Positions 28,686 through 39,070 of a stretch of 64,000 bases of DNA are shown here, one piece after another. A program made the position numbers and the translations under genes. This stretch comes from Enterobacteriaceae endosymbiont of Donacia tomentosa (GTDB lineage Bacteria; Pseudomonadota; Gammaproteobacteria; Enterobacterales; Enterobacteriaceae), in contig NZ_CP046216.1 in the NCBI RefSeq assembly GCF_012571135.1, forward strand, positions 64,312-128,311, given 5' to 3'. Position 1 is the stretch's first letter, and every line of letters begins with the position of its first letter. The notes below the pieces were generated by a model, which was not told where the DNA came from, ran no database searches, and saw nothing but the letters and a program-made list of their open reading frames with translations.

Positions 28686-30512
28686 TTATATAAAATTTAA
28701 ATAACATATAGAATATATATTTCTTACGTCAGTTAAGCTTTTATTATTAAATAATAATAAGTTTTTATCAAACATAATATTTATGTAATTATTAATAACA
28801 TCAAAAGCAATATTATTGTTTGTTTGAAAAATATAATCTAATAAAGAAGGAATTTTATTATTATCTATCCAATTTAATGATATATTCTTATTTCCTATTA
28901 ATTCAGATATTTTTGTAATAGCAAAATCAAAATCACCTAAAGTATCAACTAAACCATATTTTACAGCATCTTTACCAATAAAAATCATTCCATTAGCTAA
29001 TTTTTTTACTTCTTCTATAGTTTTATTTCTTCTTTCAGCAATTAAATTAATAAAGTAAGTATATCCATTTAGAATATTTAATTTAATAATTTTTTGATCT
29101 ATACATGATAATTTTTTAAAAATAGACAAATTAAATCTATCTGATATATTAACTCCATCATTATTAATTCCAATTGCATTTAAAGTATTATTAAAGGTAT
29201 TTATAATACTAAAAATTCCAATAGAACCTGTAATTGTATCTGGGTCACTAATTATATAATCACCAGCAGTAGAAATTAAATATGCTCCTGATGCAGCAGT
29301 TGCTCCCATTAATACAACAATGGGTTTGTGAATTTTTCTTAATGATGAAAGTTCATCATAAATATTTTGAGATGCGATTAAACTACCTCCTGGACTATTA
29401 ATTCTTAATATCAATCCTTTAATTTTAGGATTTAAATAAACTTGATGTATTTGTTGACTAATTAAGTTACTTCCCAAGTTACCATATTTTATAATCCCAT
29501 TTATTGTTATTACTGCAATATTTCCATTTTTTGAATAATGATTAATTTTATTTTGATTTATATATTCATATATACTTATATGATTATAAGTTTTTTTATT
29601 ATTATCCCATCCAAAAATTTTTATCATTTTCTGTTCAAAATCAATTTTATTTAATAATTGATCTATTAATTTATTTTTTAGTGCAAATAATGCTAAATCA
29701 CCATGGTTTTCTTTTAAAGAAATTAAAAAACTTTGATCTGCAAGAAAAAGTTTTTCTTTTGTTAAATTTCGATTGTATGCAATTACGTTAATATAATCAT
29801 CCCATAAATTTTTAATAAATTTTTTAAAGAAAATTTTGTTTTTAATAGACATACTATTTCGTAAAAAAGGTTCAACAGCTGATTTATATTCGCCTATCCT
29901 AAATATATTGGATTCAATTTTTAATTTTTTTAGTATATTTTTATAATAGAAATTATTAATTTCTATACCATGTAATTGAATAGCACCATAAGGTGATAAA
30001 AAGATTTCATTAGCAAAACTAGCTAAATAATATTGATTTTGATTGTATAAATCTCCAATAGCATATATTTGTTTCCCAGATTTTTTAAAGTCATCTAAAT
30101 ATTTACCTAAAAAATGTAATGCTGATATATCATTAATAATTAAATTATCTAATTTTAATATAATACCTGTAATTTTTTTATCTTTTTTAGCTTTATATAT
30201 AGAATGAATAATATAAAATAAGGAGTTATTTTTTTTTTTATATATATATTTATTAAGTAAATTATATAATAAATTATTATTGTAATCAGTAATATCATTA
30301 GATATGGTTCCATCAATGTTAATTTCTAATGCTTGTTTTTTATCCTTATTAAGTTTAATAATATTTTTATTATGATTCATATTATATAAATAAAAACAGC
30401 ATATAGATATAAAAAAAATAAAAATAATATTTATTATAAAAATTCTAGTAAAATTAATAATTGACCATAAATAGCAACAAAAAATCTTTATTAAATTCCA
30501 TAATTTAGTCAT
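28686..30512 (-). CDS. sppA: Signal peptide peptidase SppA (protease IV)
   Basis: Inner-membrane serine protease that degrades cleaved signal peptides. 608 aa (E. coli 618). One N-terminal membrane helix (about 22-45), then tandem S49 domains: the general-base lysine in RIGEYKSAVEPF (N-terminal repeat) and the nucleophilic serine in MGATAASGAYLIS (C-terminal repeat), with RINSPGGS before it. Fits a cell that still exports proteins such as DacA. 29 bases after xthA's reading start on the opposite side of the cluster; same strand as gapA and xthA. Confidence 0.95.
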   Translation of the reverse strand: MTKLWNLIKIFCCYLWSIINFTRIFIINIIFIFFISICCFYLYNMNHNKNIIKLNKDKKQALEINIDGTISNDITDYNNNLLYNLLNKYIYKKKNNSLFYIIHSIYKAKKDKKITGIILKLDNLIINDISALHFLGKYLDDFKKSGKQIYAIGDLYNQNQYYLASFANEIFLSPYGAIQLHGIEINNFYYKNILKKLKIESNIFRIGEYKSAVEPFLRNSMSIKNKIFFKKFIKNLWDDYINVIAYNRNLTKEKLFLADQSFLISLKENHGDLALFALKNKLIDQLLNKIDFEQKMIKIFGWDNNKKTYNHISIYEYINQNKINHYSKNGNIAVITINGIIKYGNLGSNLISQQIHQVYLNPKIKGLILRINSPGGSLIASQNIYDELSSLRKIHKPIVVLMGATAASGAYLISTAGDYIISDPDTITGSIGIFSIINTFNNTLNAIGINNDGVNISDRFNLSIFKKLSCIDQKIIKLNILNGYTYFINLIAERRNKTIEEVKKLANGMIFIGKDAVKYGLVDTLGDFDFAITKISELIGNKNISLNWIDNNKIPSLLDYIFQTNNNIAFDVINNYINIMFDKNLLLFNNKSLTDVRNIYSICYLNFI

Positions 30513-30541
30513 TTTTCACCTAATTTTTCTTATTATAAAAA

Positions 30542-31354
30542 CTAATTAAAAATTCTAAATTCTACCCAAATAGGTGCATGATCTGAAGAACATTTCATAC
30601 TACGAATAAAATAGTCTATATCAGAATCAACATAATATCTTATTAATGATTTACTTATTAAAATATTATCAATTCTTAATCCTTGGTTTATTTGATATCC
30701 TTTAGATCTATAATCGAACCAAGAAAATTTATTATTTGTTTTAGGATGCATTATTCTCCAAATATCGAATAACCCCCAATTAAGTAATTGGTGGACATAA
30801 AATCTTTCTTCTGGTAAAAAAGAACACTTACCTATTTGTAACCATTTTATCCGATTTTTTTCACCAATACCAATATCTAAATTGGATATAGTAACATTAA
30901 TATCTCCCATTATTATAATATGATCTGTTGGTTTTAAATAATTTTTAATATACTTGTATAAAGTATTAAAAAAATTAATTTTGTATTGAAATTTAACTAA
31001 ATTATTACGATTTTCTCCCTGTGGGAAATAGCAATTTATAATTTTGATATTACCAATAGAACTGTCCAAATCCATAATTATAATTCTTTTTTGAGTAGTA
31101 TCATTATTTTTTAAAAATCCTTTTTGAATATTAATAATTTTAAACCGACTAAAAAAAGCTACTCCATAATATTTTTTTTGTCCATAAAAAAGAATATCAT
31201 ATCCTAGTACAGATAATTGTTCTATAGGAAAATCTATATCACAAACTCTTGTTTCTTGTAATCCAATAATATCAGGATTATGTATTTTTATTATTAATTT
31301 TAATTGATGAATATGAGCTCTTATGCCATTAATATTAAAAGAAATAATTTTCAT
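30542..31354 (-). CDS. xthA: Exodeoxyribonuclease III
   Basis: Mg-dependent AP endonuclease and 3' exonuclease of base-excision repair. 270 aa (E. coli 268). EEP-fold residues present: N7 in SFNINGIRA, the metal-binding glutamate in IGLQETRV, D and N in IMGDINV, and the terminal SSDHAPIWVEF. Upstream lies a long gene-free stretch to trpA. Confidence 0.96.
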   Translation of the reverse strand: MKIISFNINGIRAHIHQLKLIIKIHNPDIIGLQETRVCDIDFPIEQLSVLGYDILFYGQKKYYGVAFFSRFKIINIQKGFLKNNDTTQKRIIIMDLDSSIGNIKIINCYFPQGENRNNLVKFQYKINFFNTLYKYIKNYLKPTDHIIIMGDINVTISNLDIGIGEKNRIKWLQIGKCSFLPEERFYVHQLLNWGLFDIWRIMHPKTNNKFSWFDYRSKGYQINQGLRIDNILISKSLIRYYVDSDIDYFIRSMKCSSDHAPIWVEFRIFN

Positions 31355-32224
31355 AAAATTTTTTTAAAGAAATTATTTAAAATATAATATATTAATTATA
31401 TTTTATAAAAACAAATATATTTTTTTCAAAAAAAATTTTATTAAATAAGATTAATTTATCTTAATAAGATAATCTTTTTTATTTTTTAAGTAAAAATAAT
31501 CTTTTAAAAATAAAATTTTTATTAATTATTTAATTTTAAAATTAATATATAAATGATATTATTCTACATTAAAAAATTATATTAATTTTAATAAAAATAT
31601 TTTAGTATATAGTAATTTTTTGAAAAAAAATTTTTTTTGTATTGAATTATAACAGTTTAAAAAAAAAGTTACTACTTTAATAAAGTTGAATTAATTTATT
31701 TTATTTAGGATAAACTTAATATTAAAAATAAATTTTAAAGTTTTAAATATGAGTTATAATTATTTAACTATTACAAAAAATTATGTTTAATTTTTATTAA
31801 ATTAATTAGTAAATAGATATTTTTAAGTGAAAAAATTTATAAATAATATCTTTTAACATTTTTAAATTAGAAAAGATTTGTTTTTTTACATTATTTATAT
31901 TTTTATAATTTACTAAATCTTTTAATTAATAAAAGATATGTATTTTTTTATATTTTTCCAAATATATAAATTTATAATATTTATTATATAAAATAAAGCC
32001 AGAAGTCTTTATTATTATTGGATTAATTTGTTAATTATTTGAATATTTTTTATATATGAACATATATTATATTTTTAAATTGAATTAATTTTAGTATCAT
32101 TTAAAATTTAAATAATAAAAAAGCAAATTTACTATTAATTTTAATAATTAAAAATAAAAATCATAATTTCTATATATTTAAATTTTTATTTTTTAAAAAA
32201 ATAATATATAAAAATAACTTTTAA
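31355..32224. other. 870-base gene-free region between xthA and trpA
   Basis: No frame of convincing length and no tRNA-like fold on either strand. Short palindromes occur: TTATCTTA-A-TAAGATAA near 31456-31472 and ATCTTTTA/TAAAAGAT near 31916-31937. A minus-strand TGTTATAAT-like -10 lies near 31646-31654. In E. coli other genes (yciF, ompW, ispZ side) flank trpA; I could not identify remains of any of them. Probably residual DNA of deleted genes. Confidence 0.6.
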
Positions 32225-33043
32225 CTAACCTGTTAGTAGTGTAGCTTTTTTAAATTTTATTAAAATTTTTTTTAATTTATAAAATAAGACCTCAATATTG
32301 TCTTGATATTTTTGAATAATATCAATCAAAAAAGAACCAACTATTACTCCACAAGAACCTCCTTTAATAGATTTTTTTATTTGTTTAGTATTACAAATGC
32401 CAAATCCTTGTATAGGAATTAAATTATGTTTTTTTAAATTATTAAATAAATAATTTATATTTATTGTAGTATTTAAATTTTGATCATATCCAGTAATACC
32501 AGATCTTGACATAACATATATATATGCACACTGGAAAAGTGATATTTTTTTATAAAAATTTTTATCCACATTAGGTGGACAAATAAGTATTGGAGATATT
32601 TTATTTTTTTGAGTTAATCGATAAAATGGATTAAATTCTTCTATAGGAAGATCTATTATTAAAACAGAATTAATTCCTGCTCTATAACATTCAATATAAA
32701 AATTTTTTATACCATAAGATATTATAATATTTGCATATGTTAAAATTCCTATAGGAATTTTTTTGTATTTATTTCTAATATTTTTAATTATTTGAAAACA
32801 TTTAATAATATTAATACCTATTTTTAAAGTTTGTAAATTAGCTTTTTGTATAATGTTCCCATCTGCAAAAGGATCTGAAAAAGGTATACCTAATTCTAAT
32901 GCATCTGCACCACTTTTAATATAAAGTTCAATTATTTTTATAAATATTTTTATGGATGGGTAACCAACAGTAAGAAATGGGATAAAAGCAGCTGCTTTAT
33001 TATTATTCAATTTTTGAAACATATTATCATAATATTTATTCAT
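32225..33043 (-). CDS. trpA: Tryptophan synthase alpha subunit
   Basis: Cleaves indole-3-glycerol phosphate to indole, which is channelled to TrpB. 272 aa (E. coli 268). TIM-barrel with the two catalytic acids in [14 protein letters not shown] and the phosphate-binding GFGICN and [12 protein letters not shown] loops. Its ATG overlaps the end of trpB by 8 bases. Last gene of the trp operon. Confidence 0.97.
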   Translation of the reverse strand: MNKYYDNMFQKLNNNKAAAFIPFLTVGYPSIKIFIKIIELYIKSGADALELGIPFSDPFADGNIIQKANLQTLKIGINIIKCFQIIKNIRNKYKKIPIGILTYANIIISYGIKNFYIECYRAGINSVLIIDLPIEEFNPFYRLTQKNKISPILICPPNVDKNFYKKISLFQCAYIYVMSRSGITGYDQNLNTTININYLFNNLKKHNLIPIQGFGICNTKQIKKSIKGGSCGVIVGSFLIDIIQKYQDNIEVLFYKLKKILIKFKKATLLTG

Positions 33044-34238
33044 ATATATTTAAATTTTTCCTATCGTATTTATTAATCGTATTAATATCTTTATCCCCTC
33101 TTCCGGATAAATTAACTATAAGTATTTGTTTTTTTTTTGGATTATTTTTAATTATTTTTAAAGCATAAGCTAATGCATGTGATGATTCTAGAGCAGGTAT
33201 AATACCTTCTTTTAAACATAATAATTTAAAAGCTTCAACAGCTTCATCATCCGTTATTGTGACATAATTTGCTCTTTTTATTTTTTTTAAATATGTATGT
33301 TGAGGCCCAACTGCTGGGAAATCTAAACCAGCAGAAATAGAATACGAATTAGAAATTTGATAATCTTTTGTTTGCATAATAGCAGTTTTCATTCCAAAAT
33401 ATATTCCAGTTTTTCCATATTTTAAAGCAGATCCATGTTTCCCTGTATTAATGCCTAACCCACCAGGTTCAACTCCAACTAATTTAACTGATATATCTTT
33501 TTTAATAAAATCAGAAAATAATCCTATAGCATTTGATCCTCCTCCTATACAAGCAATTAGCATATCTGGCAATCGATCTTCCAATAACATAATTTGCTCT
33601 TTTACTTCTTTTCCTATTATACTTTGTAATGTACAAACTATAGTTGGATAAGGATGAGGTCCAGCTGCTGTTCCTATTATATAATGAGAATTTTGATAAT
33701 TACTAGACCAATAACGAATAGCTTCATTACAAGCATCTTTTAGTGTTCCTTTATTACTATGAATTTCAACTATTTCGCTCCCCATTAATTTCATTCTCAA
33801 AACATTAGATTTTTGTCGATTAATATCTTTAATACCCATAAATATTTTACATTTTAATCCTAATAATGCAGCTACTATTGATACAGCAACACCATGTTGT
33901 CCTGCTCCTGTTTCTGCTATAATCTCCTTTTTCCCCATTTTTGTTGCTAATAATCCTTGTCCTAATGCTTGATTTATTTTATGAGCTCCACTATGTATTA
34001 AATCTTCTCTTTTTAAATATAAAATTGTGTTTGTATTTTTAGTTAAATTTTTACAAATAGTTAAAGGTGATGGACGTCCTACATAATTTTTTAATAGATA
34101 ACTTAATTTTTTTTGAAAAAAAATATCATTTTGAGATAATACAAATATTTTTTCTAATTCTAATAAAGTAGGAATTAATATTTGAGGTACAAACATACCA
34201 CCAAAATCTCCAAAATAACTAGGTAATAAGGTTTTCAT
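33036..34238 (-). CDS. trpB: Tryptophan synthase beta subunit
   Basis: PLP enzyme that joins indole and serine. 400 aa (E. coli 397). PLP lysine in [13 protein letters not shown], the catalytic glutamate in [10 protein letters not shown], and the phosphate loop [10 protein letters not shown] are intact. Separated from trpCF by 6 bases; overlaps trpA. Confidence 0.98.
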   Translation of the reverse strand: MKTLLPSYFGDFGGMFVPQILIPTLLELEKIFVLSQNDIFFQKKLSYLLKNYVGRPSPLTICKNLTKNTNTILYLKREDLIHSGAHKINQALGQGLLATKMGKKEIIAETGAGQHGVAVSIVAALLGLKCKIFMGIKDINRQKSNVLRMKLMGSEIVEIHSNKGTLKDACNEAIRYWSSNYQNSHYIIGTAAGPHPYPTIVCTLQSIIGKEVKEQIMLLEDRLPDMLIACIGGGSNAIGLFSDFIKKDISVKLVGVEPGGLGINTGKHGSALKYGKTGIYFGMKTAIMQTKDYQISNSYSISAGLDFPAVGPQHTYLKKIKRANYVTITDDEAVEAFKLLCLKEGIIPALESSHALAYALKIIKNNPKKKQILIVNLSGRGDKDINTINKYDRKNLNIYE

Positions 34239-34244
34239 TATATA

Positions 34245-35636
34245 TTAATTCCTTATCATTCTATAATTACGTAATTTTTGAAAAATATCTTTTATTTTTT
34301 TAAGATCTTTTGTACCAAGAGTATTTTCAATACCTGAATTAAAATCTAAACCATAACAATTTAAGTTTATTGCTTTAATACAATTTTCTATATTTAAACC
34401 TCCAGCTAATAAAATATTATTTGTTTTTTTTTTCTTCAAAAGTTTCCAATTAAAAGATAGCCCTTTACCTGGTAAATAATTATCATAAACATATAAATCT
34501 ATATTATAAAAATTAATTTTAGGAATATGGTTACTAATTTTTATAACTTTCCAAATTTTGGTTTTTTTAGATAATTTTTTTCTTAAAATATTTATGAAAT
34601 TTTGATCTTCATCTCCATGTAATTGTACTGCATATAATGATAATGATTTCGATATTTTTATAATTTCTGCTATTGTACTATTATAGAATACTCCGACATA
34701 AAATAATGTTTTTACGTATGAAGTTATTTTTAAGGCATTAGCTAATGTGATAAATCTAATAGATTTAGTAGTAAAAATAAGTCCCCCAAAAAAACCACCA
34801 TATTTACTTGTTACCTCAGCTTCTTTAACATTTTTTAAACCACATATTTTATTTTTTCCGAAAATTAAACTTTTTACTTTAGCTAAAATATTTTGTTGAG
34901 ATGTAATGGCAGAGCCAATTAAAAAACCATGTACAAATTTACTTAAATCACGTATTTGTTTATTATTATGTATTCCTGATGCACTAATTAAAATTATATC
35001 CTTAGGAAGGATCTGTTTTTTTAATATATTAAAAGTATGATTTACGTTTACTGAAAAATCTTTTAAATTTCTATTATTAATGCTAATTATTTTTGCATTT
35101 AAATTAATAGCTCTTTTTAACTCATTTTTATTATTTACTTCAGTTAATACACCCATATTTAATCTATGAGCTATATTTGATAGTATATTATATTCATAAT
35201 CATTTATTATTGATAATATTAATAATATTGCATCAGCACCATAATATCTTGCAAAATATATTTGATAAGGATCTATAATAAAATCTTTACATAAAATTGG
35301 TTGTAGTACTAATTTTTTGATTTTCTGAATAAAATTAAAATTACCTTGGAAAAATTTTTCATCTGTAATAACTGAAATTGCAGATGCGTAATTTTTATAA
35401 ACATTAACTATTTTAATAATATTAAAATTTTTACAAATTATTCCTTGTGCTGGAGATGCCTTTTTACATTCTAAAATAAATACATTATAATTTTTTTTTA
35501 AAGATTTATAAAAATTTAATTTAGTTTTTTTTACACTGTTTTTTATTTTTTCGAGTGAAATAAATTTTTTTTGTTCTTGTATCCAAGTTATTTTATTAGT
35601 AATTATTGTATTTAAAATATTTTTGTTAGCATACAT
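34245..35636 (-). CDS. trpC: Bifunctional indole-3-glycerol-phosphate synthase / phosphoribosylanthranilate isomerase
   Basis: Two fused TIM barrels as in E. coli TrpC(F), 463 aa (E. coli 452). IGPS domain about 1-258 with FILECKKASPAQGIIC, LCKDFIIDPYQIY and ISINNRNLKDF; PRAI domain about 259-463 with ICGLKN, the isomerase motifs and LLAGGLNIEN...GLDFNSGIE. Keeping the fusion is an enterobacterial trait. Starts inside the last 11 bases of trpD. Confidence 0.97.
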   Translation of the reverse strand: MYANKNILNTIITNKITWIQEQKKFISLEKIKNSVKKTKLNFYKSLKKNYNVFILECKKASPAQGIICKNFNIIKIVNVYKNYASAISVITDEKFFQGNFNFIQKIKKLVLQPILCKDFIIDPYQIYFARYYGADAILLILSIINDYEYNILSNIAHRLNMGVLTEVNNKNELKRAINLNAKIISINNRNLKDFSVNVNHTFNILKKQILPKDIILISASGIHNNKQIRDLSKFVHGFLIGSAITSQQNILAKVKSLIFGKNKICGLKNVKEAEVTSKYGGFFGGLIFTTKSIRFITLANALKITSYVKTLFYVGVFYNSTIAEIIKISKSLSLYAVQLHGDEDQNFINILRKKLSKKTKIWKVIKISNHIPKINFYNIDLYVYDNYLPGKGLSFNWKLLKKKKTNNILLAGGLNIENCIKAINLNCYGLDFNSGIENTLGTKDLKKIKDIFQKLRNYRMIRN

Positions 35637-36657
35637 AATTATTTTTTATATATCCTTTCCGAATTAAATTAATAATGTAATTGTAACTTATACCACTATT
35701 TATTATATCGATTACTATTTTGGTATTTTCTATTAAATTATTTTGGCCATGTAATTTTAGTAAAAAAGCAACATTAGCAGCGACAGTATGTATATAACTA
35801 ATATTTTGACATTGTCCTTTTAATAATTGTACTAAAGATTTAGTATTATTATTAATAGATTGCCCTTCTAAATCTTTTACATTAATATATTTTAATCCAA
35901 AATGTTTTGGTTTTAATTTATAATTAAATATCTGATTATTTTTTAATTCAAAAACATGAGTGATATCATGTAGTGATATTTCATCCATCCCTTTACAATA
36001 AACAACTGCAGCTCTTTTATATTTTAGTAATTTTAAAATGTTAATAATAATACTTAATAAATTTTTTTTAAATACACCAATTAAAATAATTTTTGGTTTA
36101 GCTGGATTTATTAAAGGCCCTATTATATTTAATATAGTTCTTGTTTTTAACTCTTTTCTAATAGGCATAAGTTGTTTAAAACATTTATAATAATTTGGTG
36201 CAAATAAAAAACAAAGATTAAATTTATCTAGTATCTGTTTAGAAGTTACTGCTGGTTGATTTAGATTAAAACCTAATAATTCTAAAATATTAGCTGATCC
36301 TGATAATCCTGATATATAATAATTAGTATGTTTAACAATTTTAATTCCACAAGCAGCTGCAATAAAAGCACTACTAGTAGAAATATTTAAAGTATTTAGT
36401 TTATCCCCCCCTGTGCCTACAATATCTGTAGTTATATAATAAGATTTAGGAAAATTTCTTATTTGAGAAGCTTTAATTGCATTTATTAATCCAATAATTT
36501 CTTCCATACTTTCACCTTTAACTTTTAAAGCAATTAAAGCAGCTATAATTTGACTATTATTTAATTTTTTATTGAAAATAGCAGAAAATAAATAATTACT
36601 TTCACTTTTAGAAATACAACAAGAATCATATAATTTATTTAAAATAATATTAATCAT
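35626..36657 (-). CDS. trpD: Anthranilate phosphoribosyltransferase
   Basis: Joins anthranilate to PRPP. 343 aa: only the transferase domain, with GTGGDKLNTLNIS and KHTNYYISGLSGSANILELLG. In E. coli this is the C-terminal part of a TrpGD fusion; here trpG is a separate gene 24 bases upstream. PRPP is made by prs in this window. Confidence 0.97.
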   Translation of the reverse strand: MINIILNKLYDSCCISKSESNYLFSAIFNKKLNNSQIIAALIALKVKGESMEEIIGLINAIKASQIRNFPKSYYITTDIVGTGGDKLNTLNISTSSAFIAAACGIKIVKHTNYYISGLSGSANILELLGFNLNQPAVTSKQILDKFNLCFLFAPNYYKCFKQLMPIRKELKTRTILNIIGPLINPAKPKIILIGVFKKNLLSIIINILKLLKYKRAAVVYCKGMDEISLHDITHVFELKNNQIFNYKLKPKHFGLKYINVKDLEGQSINNNTKSLVQLLKGQCQNISYIHTVAANVAFLLKLHGQNNLIENTKIVIDIINSGISYNYIINLIRKGYIKNNYVC

Positions 36658-36681
36658 ATTTAATTACTTCCTATTAACATT

Positions 36682-37260
36682 CTAACTACAAGCCCATTTT
36701 ATGGTTTGTTCTAATAAAATATTACCATTAGGAGTAAGAATTGATTCAGGATGAAATTGAAAACCACATATTTTATATTTATTATAACGAAATCCCATAA
36801 CCATATTTTTAAATTTAGCATTTATAGTAAATATATTAGGTATATTATTAACCATTAAGGAATGATATCTAGCAACATACATAGGATTATTTATTCTAGC
36901 AAACATATATTTATTATCATGTATAATTGGTGAAGATTTACCATGTAAAATTTTTCCTACTTTTACAATATGTCCACCATAAATTTTGACTATAGCTTGA
37001 TATCCTAAACATATTCCAATAATAGGTATTTTACCTATTAAAACCCTTAGTAAATCTAACATAAAACCTGCATTTTTAGGATATCCTGGTCCTGGAGACA
37101 ATAATAAAAGAGGATCTTTCATTTTTATTAACTCATTAAGTAAAAAATTTATTGATAAATTATTACGATAAATCATTACTTTATGTCCTAAAAATCGCAG
37201 TTGATCTACTAAATTATAAATAAAAGAATCAAAATTATCTAAAATAAATATGTCTGACAT
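36682..37260 (-). CDS. trpG: Anthranilate synthase glutamine amidotransferase subunit
   Basis: Supplies ammonia from glutamine to TrpE. 192 aa, class I amidotransferase with the nucleophile in IIGICLGYQAI, the LLLSPGPGYP oxyanion loop and the His-Glu of FQFHPESIL. Stand-alone, not fused to trpD; 14 bases after trpE. Separate trpG and trpD are known in some enterics such as Serratia, so this may reflect the ancestor rather than a recent split. Confidence 0.96.
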   Translation of the reverse strand: MSDIFILDNFDSFIYNLVDQLRFLGHKVMIYRNNLSINFLLNELIKMKDPLLLLSPGPGYPKNAGFMLDLLRVLIGKIPIIGICLGYQAIVKIYGGHIVKVGKILHGKSSPIIHDNKYMFARINNPMYVARYHSLMVNNIPNIFTINAKFKNMVMGFRYNKYKICGFQFHPESILTPNGNILLEQTIKWACS

Positions 37261-37274
37261 AAATTTAATCCTTA

Positions 37275-38828
37275 TTAAATATTATTTTTTTCTATAGCAT
37301 ATAAAACTGCACGAGCTTTATTAAAACTTTCGTTAACTTCCTCTTTTGGTTGAGAATCCAAAATAATCCCGGCCCCTGCTTGTATAGTAGCAATATTATT
37401 TTTAATATAAGCAGAACGAATTATTATACATGTATCTAGATCCCCATTTGCTGTTAAATATCCAATAGCTCCGCCATAACTTCCTCTTTTTTCATTTTCT
37501 ATTTTTGCTATTAATTCCATAGCACGTATTTTTGGAGCTCCCGTTAAAGTTCCCATATTCATACAAGCTTGATAAGCGTGTAAAATATCTAAATCAGGTT
37601 TTAAGGTACCTATTACTTGAGATACTAAATGCATTACATATGCATATCGATCTACTTTAGTTAATTTAGCAACATATCGACTCCCAGGAACACATATTTT
37701 AGCTAAATCATTTCTTGCTAAATCTACTAACATCAAATGTTCTGCCATTTCTTTTTGGGAAGTTCTCATTTCTAATTCAATACGACTATCTAAATCTAAA
37801 TTTAAAATTCCATTTTTATATCCTCTTGTTCTAGTACCAGCTATTGGATATATTTCAACTTGTCTATTAATAGCATTAAATTTTAAAGAACTCTCAGGAG
37901 AAGCACCAAATAAAATAAATTCTTTATCTTGCATAAAAAACATGTATGGACTAGGATTTATTTTTTTTAAAGTATGATAAGAAGATAATGGATTTTTACA
38001 TATAATGAAAAATTTTCTAGAAGGTACAATTTGAAAAATTTCTCCAGCATTTATATAATTTTTTACATTTTTTATTATATTTAAATATTGAATATCACTT
38101 TTATTACAAGAATAAGATAATTTTGTAAAAAATTTATTTTTTAAATTATTTTGTATTTTATCAGATATTAATATTTGTTTTTTAATTTCTTGAATACGTT
38201 TTTTTAATCTGTAAAATTCTTTTTGACAAGGAACATATAAACTACCTTGTAGTTCAGATATTTTATTCTTATGATCTATTGTTAATAATATTTCTGATAA
38301 ATAAAAACAATAATCAGGACATATATTTTCTTGTTGAATATTAGGTAATGATTCAAAATTATATATTAAATCATAAGAAAATAATCCTCCTAATAACATT
38401 GCTTTATTTTCATTTTTTGGTAATTTTACTAATTGAAACATAAATCGTAAAATATCAAAAATAGATAATGATTTGAGACGAGTATCTTCATCTTGAAGAT
38501 TTTTGTTTATGGGAATAATTAATACACGATTTTCTATTTTTTTATTATTTACAATAATTTTAGGTAAAATTTTATCTAATAACTGTAATAATAAACTACC
38601 ATTTTCAGAAAATGCTTGAATATTAACAATATTTTTATTTGCAATTATTCTTAAACAACTATCAATAATTAACAGACTTTTTAAATTATTTTTACTATTA
38701 ATATCTGCTGATTCTAATAATAGAGTAGAAGTTTTATTACCACATAATTGACTAAATAAATTTGTAGGATTCTTTTTATAAACGGTCTTTGATTTAATTA
38801 ATTCTAATTTAGGTTTTATATTTTTCAT
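37275..38828 (-). CDS. trpE: Anthranilate synthase component I
   Basis: Converts chorismate to anthranilate, the committed step to tryptophan. 517 aa (E. coli 520). The tryptophan feedback-site motif LLLES (S40) is kept at the E. coli position; catalytic motifs include FGASPESSLKF, PIAGTRTRG, RNDLAKIC, MNMGTLTGAPKIRAMELI and YGGAIGYL. The 242 bases upstream hold no Trp-codon leader peptide or recognisable trp operator, so control probably rests on allostery alone. Confidence 0.97.
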   Translation of the reverse strand: MKNIKPKLELIKSKTVYKKNPTNLFSQLCGNKTSTLLLESADINSKNNLKSLLIIDSCLRIIANKNIVNIQAFSENGSLLLQLLDKILPKIIVNNKKIENRVLIIPINKNLQDEDTRLKSLSIFDILRFMFQLVKLPKNENKAMLLGGLFSYDLIYNFESLPNIQQENICPDYCFYLSEILLTIDHKNKISELQGSLYVPCQKEFYRLKKRIQEIKKQILISDKIQNNLKNKFFTKLSYSCNKSDIQYLNIIKNVKNYINAGEIFQIVPSRKFFIICKNPLSSYHTLKKINPSPYMFFMQDKEFILFGASPESSLKFNAINRQVEIYPIAGTRTRGYKNGILNLDLDSRIELEMRTSQKEMAEHLMLVDLARNDLAKICVPGSRYVAKLTKVDRYAYVMHLVSQVIGTLKPDLDILHAYQACMNMGTLTGAPKIRAMELIAKIENEKRGSYGGAIGYLTANGDLDTCIIIRSAYIKNNIATIQAGAGIILDSQPKEEVNESFNKARAVLYAIEKNNI

Positions 38829-39070
38829 ATTATATTTTTAAATATACTACTAATAAATAGTAATTATTCAATTTTATTTTCTTTTTAATATGTAAAATGT
38901 ATTATTATTTATTATTTTATCATATATATTCATATTAGTATAATTTAAACTTATTAAAACTCATTTATTTATCTAAATGAATAAATAATAAAAAAATAAA
39001 AAAATTTAATATAAAATATTTGTCATGCAAAATATATTTTTAAAAAAAATGTTAAAAAAGTGTATATTTT

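Noticed and set aside
38829-39070. Possible trp attenuator upstream of trpE
   Set aside because: No TGG codons in any short frame and no GC-containing terminator; two overlapping A/T stems near 38961-38988 are too weak to claim.
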